Shown here piece after piece: positions 27,017 to 34,590 of a DNA stretch of 64,000 nucleotides. The DNA lies in the NCBI RefSeq assembly GCF_028898945.1, contig NZ_CP118607.1, positions 3,458,001 through 3,522,000 on the forward strand. Direction: 5' to 3'. This DNA comes from Pseudomonas sp. PSKL.D1. Lineage in GTDB: Bacteria; Pseudomonadota; Gammaproteobacteria; Pseudomonadales; Pseudomonadaceae. The notes under the pieces are model-generated. The model had not been told where the DNA came from, searched no databases, and saw only the letters and a list, made by a program, of their open reading frames with translations. The position numbers and the translations under genes were made by a program. Each line of letters begins with the position of its first letter. Positions within the stretch are counted from its first letter, which is position 1.

Positions 27017-28030
27017 AGTCGCTTGCTACCCTACAGCGCCCTGGCGTTGCTCGCCCTGCTGCTGGCCTTGCTGGCCGGCACCGCCATTGGCGAAACCAAT
27101 CTGTCGCCGAGCGTCGTGTTCCAGGTACTGGCCAACCACCTGTGGCAGGCCGGCTACCCGGTCGACCCCATCGACAGCGGCATCGTCTGGAACTACCGCC
27201 TGACCCGCACCCTGGTGGCCGCCGCCTGCGGCGCCGGGCTGGCCACCTGCGGCGTGATCCTGCAGGCGCTGCTGCGTAACCCCCTGGCCGAGCCGTACCT
27301 GCTGGGCCTGTCGGCCGGTGCCTCGACCGGCGCCGTGCTGGTCGGGCTGCTGGGCTTCGGCGGCATGGCGCTGAGCATGTCCGCCGGCGCCTTCATTGGC
27401 GCTGCGGCGGCCTTCGCGCTGGTGCTGGTGCTGGCCCGCGCGGCCGGCCCCAGCAGCAACAATGCCCAAGTCATCCTGGCCGGTATTGCCGGCTCCCAGT
27501 TGTTCAACGCCCTCACGGCCTTCCTGATCACCAAGTCGGCCACTGCCGAGCAGGCGCGCGGCATCCTGTTCTGGCTGTTGGGCAACCTCAGCGGCGTGCG
27601 CTGGCCATCGGTGTGGCTGGCACTGCCGGTTGCGGTGGTTGGCCTGCTGGTGTGCCTGTGGCACCGCCGCGCACTTGATGCCTTCACGTTTGGCACGGAC
27701 TCAGCCGCCTCGCTCGGTATTCCGGTACGCCGCACCCAGTTGCTGCTGATCAGTTGCGCGGCACTGGTGACTGCCGTGATGGTGTCCATCGTGGGCGCCA
27801 TCGGCTTTGTAGGGCTGGTCATTCCGCATGCCTTGCGGTTGATACTTGGCCCCGGCCACAGCCGCCTGCTGCCGGCCAGTGCGCTGGGCGGTGCACTGTT
27901 TCTGATCGCGGCCGACATCCTTTCACGCACCTTGATCACCGGCCAGGTGATTCCGGTCGGCGTGGTTACCGCGCTGATCGGCGCGCCGGTGTTCGCGCTG
28001 ATCCTGGTCAGCAGACGGGGGCGCGCATGA
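27014..28030 (+). CDS. ABC transporter permease, FecCD/BtuC family
   Basis: Inner-membrane permease of 338 residues with about ten helices. The family patterns RLTRTLVAAACGAGLATCGVILQ (quoted here only as a pattern), NPLAEPYLLGLSAGAS and GFVGLVIPHALRLILG are present. The start is ATG at 27014, within the TGATG junction; GTG at 27011 would also be in frame. It works with the ATPase whose start overlaps its own stop. Confidence 0.88.
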   Translation: MSRLLPYSALALLALLLALLAGTAIGETNLSPSVVFQVLANHLWQAGYPVDPIDSGIVWNYRLTRTLVAAACGAGLATCGVILQALLRNPLAEPYLLGLSAGASTGAVLVGLLGFGGMALSMSAGAFIGAAAAFALVLVLARAAGPSSNNAQVILAGIAGSQLFNALTAFLITKSATAEQARGILFWLLGNLSGVRWPSVWLALPVAVVGLLVCLWHRRALDAFTFGTDSAASLGIPVRRTQLLLISCAALVTAVMVSIVGAIGFVGLVIPHALRLILGPGHSRLLPASALGGALFLIAADILSRTLITGQVIPVGVVTALIGAPVFALILVSRRGRA

Positions 28031-28815
28031 CAGCCCTGCAAACCATGAGCGTTGCCCCGCTTGCCTGCCAGGGCCTCGGATTGAAGCTGTCAGGTTGCCC
28101 AGTACTGAGCGGCATCGACCTGAGCGTGATTGCCGGTGAAACCCTCGGCATCGTTGGCCCTAACGGCTCTGGCAAATCATCGCTGCTCAAACTGCTGGCC
28201 GGGCTGCGCACACCGAACAGCGGCAGCGTGCAGCTGCTTGGCGAACCCTTGGCGCGCCTGCCGCGTCGCCGCATTGCCCAGGCCCTGGCACTGGTTGAAC
28301 AACAGGCCGACACCCTCGACGCCATTAGCGTGTTCGATGCCGTGGCTCTGGGCCGTACACCCTGGTTGTCCGCTTTGGCCCCCTTTGGCACACAGGACCA
28401 TGACATCGTTGAGCAGGCCCTGACCGACCTGGACGCCGCGCACCTGCGCACACGCCTCTGGGGGTCGCTGTCGGGCGGCGAGCGCCAGCGCGTGCACATT
28501 GCCCGCGCATTGGCCCAGCGCCCGCAAGTGCTGCTGCTGGATGAGCCCACCAACCACCTCGACATCCAGCACCAGCTGAGCCTGCTGCAACAAGTACAGG
28601 CATTGCCGGTAACCACCCTGGTGGCCTTGCACGACCTGAACCAGGCGCTGACCTGCGACCGGGTTGCAGTGCTCGACAAAGGCCGCCTGGTCGCCCTCGG
28701 CACACCGCTGGACGTGCTCACCCCCGACCGCCTGCTGAGCACCTTCGGCGTGCACGCCCACTACCTCACCGACCCCTTCGACGGCGCACGCATCCTGCGT
28801 TTTCGCGCCCCCTGA
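28027..28815 (+). CDS. ABC transporter ATP-binding protein (BtuD/FecE-like)
   Basis: ATPase of 262 residues. Walker A is GPNGSGKSS at 44-52, the signature LSGGERQRVHIARAL, Walker B VLLLDEPTNHLD, and the switch His is in LVALHDLNQAL. The ATG overlaps the permease stop (ATGA). It completes the class III importer controlled by the cobalamin riboswitch, and the pseudoazurin gene follows after 15 nt on the same strand. Confidence 0.9.
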   Translation: MTALQTMSVAPLACQGLGLKLSGCPVLSGIDLSVIAGETLGIVGPNGSGKSSLLKLLAGLRTPNSGSVQLLGEPLARLPRRRIAQALALVEQQADTLDAISVFDAVALGRTPWLSALAPFGTQDHDIVEQALTDLDAAHLRTRLWGSLSGGERQRVHIARALAQRPQVLLLDEPTNHLDIQHQLSLLQQVQALPVTTLVALHDLNQALTCDRVAVLDKGRLVALGTPLDVLTPDRLLSTFGVHAHYLTDPFDGARILRFRAP

Positions 28816-28830
28816 AACAGGAAGTTCCGC

Positions 28831-29265
28831 ATGTTGTCGCGCCCTGCCGCCCTGCTGCTTGCCAGCGCCCTTCTGGCCATGCCCGCCATGGCTGAGGTGC
28901 ATGAAGTGAAGATGCTCAACCGCGGCACGGACGGCGCGATGGTGTACGAGCCGGACCACCTGCGCGTTGCCCCGGGCGATACCGTGCGCTTTCTGCCCAC
29001 CCAAAGCGGCCACAACGCCGCCAGCCTGCCCGCGTTGCTGCCCACCGGCGCCGAAGCCTTCAAGAGCAAGCTCAACCAGCCGTTCGAGCACACCTTCACG
29101 GTGCCTGGCACCTATGGCATCCAGTGCATCCCGCACCTGGCCATGGGCATGGTGATGTTGATTCAGGTGGGTGATCAACCCACCGCTCAAGTACCGCCCG
29201 GCCTGCCGGCCCGCGCACAAGCCCGCTTTGCCGCACAAGCCAAGCAGCTGGAGGCCCGCCCATGA
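28831..29265 (+). CDS. Pseudoazurin (type I copper protein)
   Basis: Periplasmic blue-copper electron carrier of 144 residues with a signal peptide of about 21 residues (AMPAMA). The four type I copper ligands are present with the spacing of known pseudoazurins: H61 (SGHNA), C99 and H102 (QCIPH) and M107. The C-terminal tail of two short helices is also typical. Pseudoazurins usually donate electrons to nitrite reductase or other periplasmic enzymes, none of which is in this window. Its position inside a riboswitch-controlled importer operon is unusual; the gene overlaps the next one by 4 nt (ATGA). Confidence 0.9.
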   Translation: MLSRPAALLLASALLAMPAMAEVHEVKMLNRGTDGAMVYEPDHLRVAPGDTVRFLPTQSGHNAASLPALLPTGAEAFKSKLNQPFEHTFTVPGTYGIQCIPHLAMGMVMLIQVGDQPTAQVPPGLPARAQARFAAQAKQLEARP

Positions 29266-30593
29266 GCCGCCTGCTGCTGGCCTTGCCGCTGATGACCCTC
29301 ACCCCGCTGGCACTGGCCGAGTCCGCACAGTCGCAAAGCAAGGGCCTTATTGAAGACAGCAGCTGGAGTGTGCTCAACCGCACCGTCTACGACCAGCGCG
29401 ACTACAAGCACGGCGGGCGCAACAGCGGCGCGCGCAATGCCTACAAACCCCGCAGCGAGCGCAACGGCCTGGCCGAGGAATGGGCCTACGGCCTGATGGG
29501 CACCTTCCAGTCCGGGTTTACCCAAGGCCTGATCGGTGTGGGCGTCGACGCCCATGCCTACCTGGGCGTGCAACTGGACAGCGGCGGCGGCCGCGCCGGC
29601 AAGGCCCGGCTGCTGGGCGTTGACAACGACGGCCATCCGAAAAATGAATACAGCCGCGGTGGCGCCGCATTGAAGCTGCGCCGGTCCAACACCGTGCTGT
29701 CGTACGGCGAGCAGCGCGTGAAAACGCCGGTATTCAGCTCCTCCGACAGCCGCCTGCTGCCAGAAACCGCCACCGGTTTCTTCCTCACCAGCAACGAGAT
29801 CGACAAGGTCAAACTGGTGGCCGGGCACTTCAACGAGAGCACCGACCGCAACGCCTCCAGCCACGACCAGGGCTTTGTGGTCAACTACTCCAACGGCCGC
29901 CAGGGCAACACCTTCGACCTTGCCGGCGTGGTGTGGAACCCAGGCCCGGCCTTCAGCGGCAGCCTGTACACCTCCCGCTACGAAGACAACTGGAACCAGC
30001 ACTACCTGGGCAGCACCCTCACCCACGCCCTGGACGACCGCCGCAGCCTCAGCCTGGACCTCAACCTCTACCGCACCACCGACACCGGCAAGGCCTACTC
30101 CGGGCGCATCGACAACACCACCTGGAGCCTGATCTCGCGCTACAGCCAAGGCCCGCACACCTTCAGCCTCGGCTGGCAGCAAGTGGATGGCAACACCCCG
30201 TTCGACTACGTCACACGCGGCGCAATCTTCATTGCCAACGCCGTGCAGATGTCCGACTTCAACGCCCCCAATGAAAAGTCCTGGCAGGCGCGTTACGACC
30301 TGAACATGGGTGCCTATGGCGTACCGGGGTTGAACCTGACGGCGCTGTATGTGCGCGGGTTCGACATCGACGGCACGCATGTCGACCCTAACGGCGGGTA
30401 TGCGTACCTGGGTTATGGCAAGGATGGCCAGCACTGGGAGCGCGACCTGGAGGCGCGGTATGTGGTGCAGAGCGGCAAGGCCAAGGGCATGGCGTTTTCG
30501 CTGAGGCATAACGTGCATCGAGGGGATACGGCGCAGGCGGAGCTGGATGGGGATCAGGTGCGGTTGGCGGTGGAGTGGCCGTTGAAGCTTTGA
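29262..30593 (+). CDS. OprD-family outer-membrane porin
   Basis: Outer-membrane channel of 443 residues with a 20-residue signal peptide. The OprD pattern is visible: GLIEDSSWSVLNRTVYDQRD after the signal peptide, then EWAYGLMGTFQSGFTQG and GVGVDAHAYLG, a tail with LRHNVHRGDTAQAELDGDQ-type repeats (abridged), and VRLAVEWPLKL at the end. Family members take up basic amino acids, carboxylates or aromatic acids. As the last gene of the riboswitch operon it could supply the outer-membrane step that a BtuB receptor would normally provide, although porins are generally too narrow for whole cobalamin, so a precursor or another ligand is more likely. Confidence 0.88.
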   Translation: MSRLLLALPLMTLTPLALAESAQSQSKGLIEDSSWSVLNRTVYDQRDYKHGGRNSGARNAYKPRSERNGLAEEWAYGLMGTFQSGFTQGLIGVGVDAHAYLGVQLDSGGGRAGKARLLGVDNDGHPKNEYSRGGAALKLRRSNTVLSYGEQRVKTPVFSSSDSRLLPETATGFFLTSNEIDKVKLVAGHFNESTDRNASSHDQGFVVNYSNGRQGNTFDLAGVVWNPGPAFSGSLYTSRYEDNWNQHYLGSTLTHALDDRRSLSLDLNLYRTTDTGKAYSGRIDNTTWSLISRYSQGPHTFSLGWQQVDGNTPFDYVTRGAIFIANAVQMSDFNAPNEKSWQARYDLNMGAYGVPGLNLTALYVRGFDIDGTHVDPNGGYAYLGYGKDGQHWERDLEARYVVQSGKAKGMAFSLRHNVHRGDTAQAELDGDQVRLAVEWPLKL

Positions 30594-30639
30594 TCAAAGA
30601 TTTTGCGACTGCACAAACGTTAACATTGATATTGAAGTG

Positions 30640-31467
30640 CTAATTTTTAACATGGGGCGCCCCTCCGCCCCTACATTTCTCAACTATGCGTTTAACCGCA
30701 CCTTTCAAGCTACGCTTAGAGTAGTTATGAGATTTCATCATCACCAAAAATCCATCATCCCTATATTCAGAGTTCAAAATAGCTCGCTCAATTTTTCGCT
30801 CACCCCAATAATACGAACTAAAACTGTCAAACCAATTTGTCATCCCGCCAAACTGAAACCTAACGCTCACCCCTAAAATCTTAGATACCGCAACCTCAAG
30901 TTGCTCCATATCCAAGCCCACCTCGCCAAACGATCCGCCCTCCCGATATAAATATTTTCCTTCTCGCACTCTCAGCATAACACCCATCACCTCATGATCG
31001 ACACCAAAACCCTTTAACGCCTCGACGTAGCCGAAACTATAAACACCTTCAAGTGCATTAGAACAAAAAATGTAATTCCTGAGAGCCACATAAAGCACAT
31101 CAAGAAACCAGAACCAACCCACATCACTACCAGGACACCAGACAATATTTTTTATAAATTCTCTTGACTCTGCTGCAGCTCTTCGCAATTGCGAGGGTTT
31201 CGGCCTAAATCCTGCAAATATCTCTAACAGACTCGAGTCACCCTCAACATACAAACCCTCCACATCCAAATGCACTAAAAACAAGGCCCCTTTTCGCCTC
31301 ATTCTCTTAACAGTATCATCCGAGTAGAACATTAATCCGTCGTATTTGTTTGCCAATACAGTGTAGTCAGGCGCTACACCCTGCCAGATGCAAACCCAGT
31401 CAACATCACTGTTCGGATTTGTATCTCCGCGTGCAGTAGATCCACATTGCAATATGACGTAAGTCAT
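30640..31467 (-). CDS. Nucleotidyltransferase (polymerase-beta/MNT type) of a two-gene AT-rich unit
   Basis: Protein of 275 residues that starts directly at the catalytic strand: LQCGSTARGDTNPNSDVDW, with GS at 9-10, the metal-binding D21 and D23, and a third acidic residue D68 in LVHLDVEG. The active site therefore looks complete. The C-terminal 190 residues are helical and may be a HEPN-like or substrate-binding module. It resembles minimal (MNT) or aminoglycoside-type nucleotidyltransferases more than CD-NTases, which have extra sequence before the catalytic strand. The ATG directly abuts the stop of the channel gene upstream, so the two are translationally coupled. The base composition is far more AT-rich than that of flanking genes. 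Target unknown. Confidence 0.8.
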   Translation of the reverse strand: MTYVILQCGSTARGDTNPNSDVDWVCIWQGVAPDYTVLANKYDGLMFYSDDTVKRMRRKGALFLVHLDVEGLYVEGDSSLLEIFAGFRPKPSQLRRAAAESREFIKNIVWCPGSDVGWFWFLDVLYVALRNYIFCSNALEGVYSFGYVEALKGFGVDHEVMGVMLRVREGKYLYREGGSFGEVGLDMEQLEVAVSKILGVSVRFQFGGMTNWFDSFSSYYWGERKIERAILNSEYRDDGFLVMMKSHNYSKRSLKGAVKRIVEKCRGGGAPHVKN

Positions 31468-32304
31468 TTACCTGACAATCCTCTTGACTACGATAGCTGT
31501 AACGATCGCACCCCAGATTACTGACAACAGAAGAAAAATCATAGTAACGCTTAACGCAATTTGATCCTTGATCGGTAAATAATCCCCATAGCCAACGGTG
31601 GTAAATGACACAACCGAATAATAAATTACCTCCAAAACACCATTTACCCCCGATCCTCCAGACTCCTTCACTCTCTCAAACATAAAAAAAGAAAACAACG
31701 AGAGGATCAACAACGTGACAACAATAGAATTTACGATTCCATAGCCACTTCCAAGCCCCCAATCATATACCAAGCCTTTAAAAAATCTCAAATAATCAGG
31801 CTTACGCCCATACAAATACTCATAACGCTTGGACAGCCTGAATTTCCTATCCGCTAGCATCGCAAATTTTTCTTGATGCATGGTTTTTGAATTTTTATAC
31901 AAACCCCAGTATAACCAAGCATTCACGTTTGCATAATTTTTCAACCAAACACGATCTCTAAAAACAAAAGACCTAGGATCAATGTAGCACATCTCAAAAA
32001 CAGTCTTAAAAAAGACAGACTCAACAATTGCACAGTCGTGAAACTCACACTCCAAAAAAATCGAACCGTTGAATACACAGTTATAAAAATTACAATTCTG
32101 AAAAACCAAGCCCTTGAATACCTGCTGAGCAAAAGAGCAATTTGCAAAAGTAGTATTTTTTATTTTGACTACATCCCTGACCCCTAACGACCTTACACCG
32201 CCAACCTTGACGTACCTAACCATCCTTTCATCGCTAAAGTTACGCACCGATCTCAAGTCAAAGCTTTCAGTAAGGCGCCTTTCAATCCTCGGCAATCTTG
32301 CCAT
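31468..32304 (-). CDS. Pentapeptide-repeat two-transmembrane potassium channel
   Basis: Protein of 278 residues. A run of about ten pentapeptide repeats with central Phe (residues 51-104, for example FANCSFAQQVF, FQNCNFYNCVF) forms a predicted right-handed beta-helix. A basic linker follows, then TM1 (about 189-209), a pore loop with the K+ selectivity filter TVGYGD at 236-241, and TM2 (about 249-273). This is the Ion_trans_2 layout with a cytosolic N-terminal repeat domain. The gene is the first of a pair with the nucleotidyltransferase (TAAATG junction). A 60-nt stretch I counted at 31681-31740 has 20 G/C, against well over half in the neighbours, which suggests horizontal acquisition. AAAAGGGA lies 10-17 nt before the ATG. 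Confidence 0.85.
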   Translation of the reverse strand: MARLPRIERRLTESFDLRSVRNFSDERMVRYVKVGGVRSLGVRDVVKIKNTTFANCSFAQQVFKGLVFQNCNFYNCVFNGSIFLECEFHDCAIVESVFFKTVFEMCYIDPRSFVFRDRVWLKNYANVNAWLYWGLYKNSKTMHQEKFAMLADRKFRLSKRYEYLYGRKPDYLRFFKGLVYDWGLGSGYGIVNSIVVTLLILSLFSFFMFERVKESGGSGVNGVLEVIYYSVVSFTTVGYGDYLPIKDQIALSVTMIFLLLSVIWGAIVTAIVVKRIVR

Positions 32305-32606
32305 CTGAACAATCCCTTTTAATTAACTCTGCCGCCACTCAAAACAGCACGGATAGACTGCATTTGCTCATGCCAAGCCTTTCCTCGATGCAGTTCCCGA
32401 GTTGGTGATTACCAATCATCAACCTATCATAGCTCTTTGATGAGGATCCGTCAGCGTGATTCCAACTACTTGATTGGTTGAGTTCCAAACAAAGAAGAGC
32501 TATCCTTCGCCGTCGCTGTCAATCCAGCGACCGGGTTTAGCAGCCTGCCCAAAGATCAAGGTGCACACAGCACTCCTTACTCGTATGAATCGTGTCCACA
32601 GACGCG
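32305..32606. other. Intergenic region upstream of the channel gene
   Basis: This roughly 300-nt stretch changes from AT-rich to GC-rich. It should contain the promoter of the channel-nucleotidyltransferase pair. A hairpin with arms GTTGGTGATT and AATCATCAAC (32401-32423, one mismatch) is visible. I see no gene, no recognisable attachment site and no clear direct repeats that would mark the edge of an insertion. Confidence 0.4.
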
Positions 32607-32750
32607 GCTTAGAACGTGTTATGGCGGTTGTGCGCGGGGCGCCTTCGTGCGCGCCGGGTTCCTTGATCCCTGGTCTGCTAACCCGCGTACAGCTGCCTCC
32701 CTTTCGTTTAGCAGCGACGGCTGGCGGCTCCACTGATCAAGGAGTTCATC
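32607..32750 (+). ncRNA. Candidate structured leader with Shine-Dalgarno sequestration
   Basis: Hairpin 1 has stem CGGGTT (32655-32660) with AACCCG (32680-32685); its loop carries CTTGATC. TCCTTGATC (32660-32668) is perfectly complementary to GATCAAGGA (32735-32743), which contains the ribosome binding site of the next gene, so a long-range or pseudoknot-like pairing could close translation. A second region can pair in two ways: GCTGC (32692-32696) with GCAGC (32711-32715), or AGCTGCC with GGCGGCT (32723-32729) with one mismatch. I recall similar leaders before this gene family in Pseudomonas, but could not check it. Confidence 0.5.
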
Positions 32751-33107
32751 ATGACCAAAGGAATACCCGACCCACCCCATCACGCCTGCTGCGACCTCTA
32801 CGCCTTCGGCACCTGCAACAATCATCACGCCCCTATCTTCAGCGTCCGCCCCGGCATCTTCGCCGAGGAAGCGTTGGTGCATGCCATTCAGCTTGTTCAA
32901 CAGGCCTACCAATCGACCACCCTCGCCCGTGAGGATGCCGCTGCTCCGGCTCGGCGTTTACTTGGGGGTACGCAATTGTCGCTCGAGATGATTGAGGCAT
33001 TGCTGAACAAAGTGCTCGATGGGCTTGTGCTTCTGCCAGTAAACCCGGCTGCACCGCAGCGGCCGCCTCGATTGAAGCAGCCCATTCGCGGGGAAGATTT
33101 CAGATGA
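32751..33107 (+). CDS. Small DUF3077-like protein
   Basis: Protein of 118 residues without a signal peptide. The segment PIFSVRPGIFAEEALVHAIQL, quoted only in part here as FSVRPGIFAEEALVHA, matches the pattern of the Pseudomonas DUF3077 family of small, often multicopy proteins of unknown function. A Cys/His-rich N-terminus (HHACCDLYAFGTCNNHH) is unusual and might bind metal, although this is speculative. The ATG at 32751 has the strong Shine-Dalgarno AAGGA, which the preceding leader could mask. The overlapping longer frame from 32474 is not supported. Confidence 0.65.
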   Translation: MTKGIPDPPHHACCDLYAFGTCNNHHAPIFSVRPGIFAEEALVHAIQLVQQAYQSTTLAREDAAAPARRLLGGTQLSLEMIEALLNKVLDGLVLLPVNPAAPQRPPRLKQPIRGEDFR

Positions 33108-33136
33108 GGGATGTAGCTTGTAACTGAAGTCGTTGT

Positions 33137-33159
33137 CTGGCTGACAGGTCTGTCGCCAG
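33137..33159. terminator. Terminator-like hairpin between convergent genes
   Basis: CTGGC-T-GACAG and CTGTC-GCCAG form a 10-bp stem with one bulged base and a 2-nt loop. It lies between the DUF3077-like gene and the convergent acetyltransferase gene. A T-run is weak or absent. Confidence 0.45.
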
Positions 33160-33172
33160 GCAATTTGAAGAT

Positions 33173-33679
33173 TCAGGTGAGACCGGGGTGCAACAACTCC
33201 ATATGCGTAGTCCGCCAAACCGGGTCTGCTTCCACATCCACCACCACAAACCCCTGCTTCTCCCAAAACCGGATCGCGCCCGGCAAGAACGGGTGGGTGT
33301 GCAAGTACAAGCATTCCACCCCTACCGCCTTGGCATGTTCACGCAACGCCGCAAACAACGCCGCCGCCAACCCGTGCCGCCGGTACTCGGGCAGCACGAA
33401 CAGGCGCACTACTTCAACCACGTGCTTGCCACGGTAATCGAGTTGGGGGAAGCGGTGGTCGTAGGGCAGGTAGCCGATGACGGCAATCAACCGGCCCTGA
33501 TCCCGGGCTTCGAGGAAATGGCCCTCGCCGTCCAGATAAGCTTCTGTGAAGTGCGCCAGGTCTTTTGGCAACGGCGAGTTGGCGAGCATCGGGAAGATGT
33601 CGCGGCGGGCGTTGTCGACGAAGGCGACGACTTCAGCGACTGCCGTGGGATGAGGTGCTTTGATGATCCAGTTTTGCAT
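33173..33679 (-). CDS. GNAT family N-acetyltransferase
   Basis: Cytoplasmic acetyltransferase of 168 residues. The acetyl-CoA-binding motif A appears as VVRLFVLPEYRRHGLAAALFAALREH (abridged: the core RRHGLA follows the R/Q-x-x-G-x-G/A pattern). The C-terminal strand HTHPFLPGAIRFWEKQGF is the usual motif B. GNAT proteins acetylate amines on small molecules or proteins; the substrate here is unknown. It is convergent with the DUF3077-like gene and has no obvious partner. Confidence 0.85.
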   Translation of the reverse strand: MQNWIIKAPHPTAVAEVVAFVDNARRDIFPMLANSPLPKDLAHFTEAYLDGEGHFLEARDQGRLIAVIGYLPYDHRFPQLDYRGKHVVEVVRLFVLPEYRRHGLAAALFAALREHAKAVGVECLYLHTHPFLPGAIRFWEKQGFVVVDVEADPVWRTTHMELLHPGLT

Positions 33680-33708
33680 ACCGCTCCATGAGTAGTTTGC
33701 GCCGTCAC

Positions 33709-33867
33709 TGTAGGAGCGGATTTATCCGCGATGCGGCGCGCAGCGGCGCCACATAACGACAGCCCACAGATTATTCGGCACGTAGCGAGGGTGTACGCCT
33801 TGAAAGTTGGGTATGGCGCAGATCGAGCGCCGCTGCGCGCCGCATCGCGGATAAATCCGCTCCTACA
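33709..33867. repeat. Long perfect REP pair (family A), 41-bp arms
   Basis: Arm 33709-33749 and arm 33827-33867 are exact reverse complements over 41 nt, separated by a 77-nt centre. Each contains TGTAGGAGCGGATTTATCCG. It fills much of the 329-nt gap between the acetyltransferase and lipoprotein genes. The rest of the gap carries the probable promoter of the lipoprotein gene. Confidence 0.88.
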
Positions 33868-34008
33868 GGGATCGCGCCAGCTTTTGAGTTTTGTGTATGA
33901 CCGTTTTTCCCACCCAAACCCGTTGCGCGCAGAGTATATACACGCTGTACGCGGCTTCGGCCGACACCGCTATAATCGCCCATCTGCAACGCGCGCCCAA
34001 GGCCTTCC

Positions 34009-34488
34009 ATGCCCCGCATTTCAAAATACCTGCTGCCACTGCTGTTCAGCGCTGCCCTCACCGCCTGTGACCAGAAGCCCACCCGTGAGCAACAGATCCT
34101 GGCCAACCTGCCCCTGCAGGAAGCCTACGACCACAACATCAACCGCATGGCCTCGCTGCTCACACGCACCCATCCGCAGCTTGAAGAAGCCACCATCCGC
34201 GATGTGCTGCGCAAACACCTTACGGTCGAGGACCAGCGCCAGGACCTGTTCAAGCTTTACAGCGAGAAGAACTTCACCGACGCCGAGTTCGCCACCATCG
34301 TCGCCGCCACGCAAGACCCGGCCAAGGCCAAGGCACTGGAAGAGACCGAAGAAGGCCAGCGTTTAAGCGAAAAACTCACCGGCCTGATGCGCGAAACGGC
34401 GCGGGACAAGCAGGTTCAGGCGCTGGCTGAGCAACGCATGCAACAGGTAGAGGACGAGCTGAAAACCCTGGAAAAACCTGGCGCCTGA
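34009..34488 (+). CDS. Predicted lipoprotein of unknown function
   Basis: Protein of 159 residues with a lipoprotein signal peptide: a hydrophobic stretch, then the lipobox LTAC with Cys20 as the acylated residue. The mature part is rich in helix-forming, charged residues and contains no motif that I recognise. It precedes a diguanylate cyclase gene by about 100 nt, but a shared role is not evident. The membrane in which it sits cannot be fixed firmly; Asp follows the Cys (CDQK), which favours inner-membrane retention under the +2 rule known from enterobacteria. Confidence 0.72.
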   Translation: MPRISKYLLPLLFSAALTACDQKPTREQQILANLPLQEAYDHNINRMASLLTRTHPQLEEATIRDVLRKHLTVEDQRQDLFKLYSEKNFTDAEFATIVAATQDPAKAKALEETEEGQRLSEKLTGLMRETARDKQVQALAEQRMQQVEDELKTLEKPGA

Positions 34489-34590
34489 TATCTCGCCATC
34501 CCCCTGTAGCCGGGCAACCCCATAAAGAGTAAGTTATTTTCTTTTGCGCCAGTGAGGTCAGGATTGCCACACGCCAAGCTTGGGTTGCGC

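Noticed and set aside
30640..31467. Calling the nucleotidyltransferase a CD-NTase and the pair a CBASS locus
   Set aside because: The protein begins right at the catalytic strand and lacks the N-terminal helix and the overall pattern of CD-NTases; there are no ancillary CBASS genes.
32474..32932. A 152-codon frame overlapping the DUF3077-like gene
   Set aside because: It spans the structured leader and reads the downstream gene in another frame, with no recognisable family and no ribosome binding site.
33709..33867. CRISPR array
   Set aside because: The repeats are pairs of inverted REP sequences, not regularly spaced direct repeats, and no cas gene is in the window.
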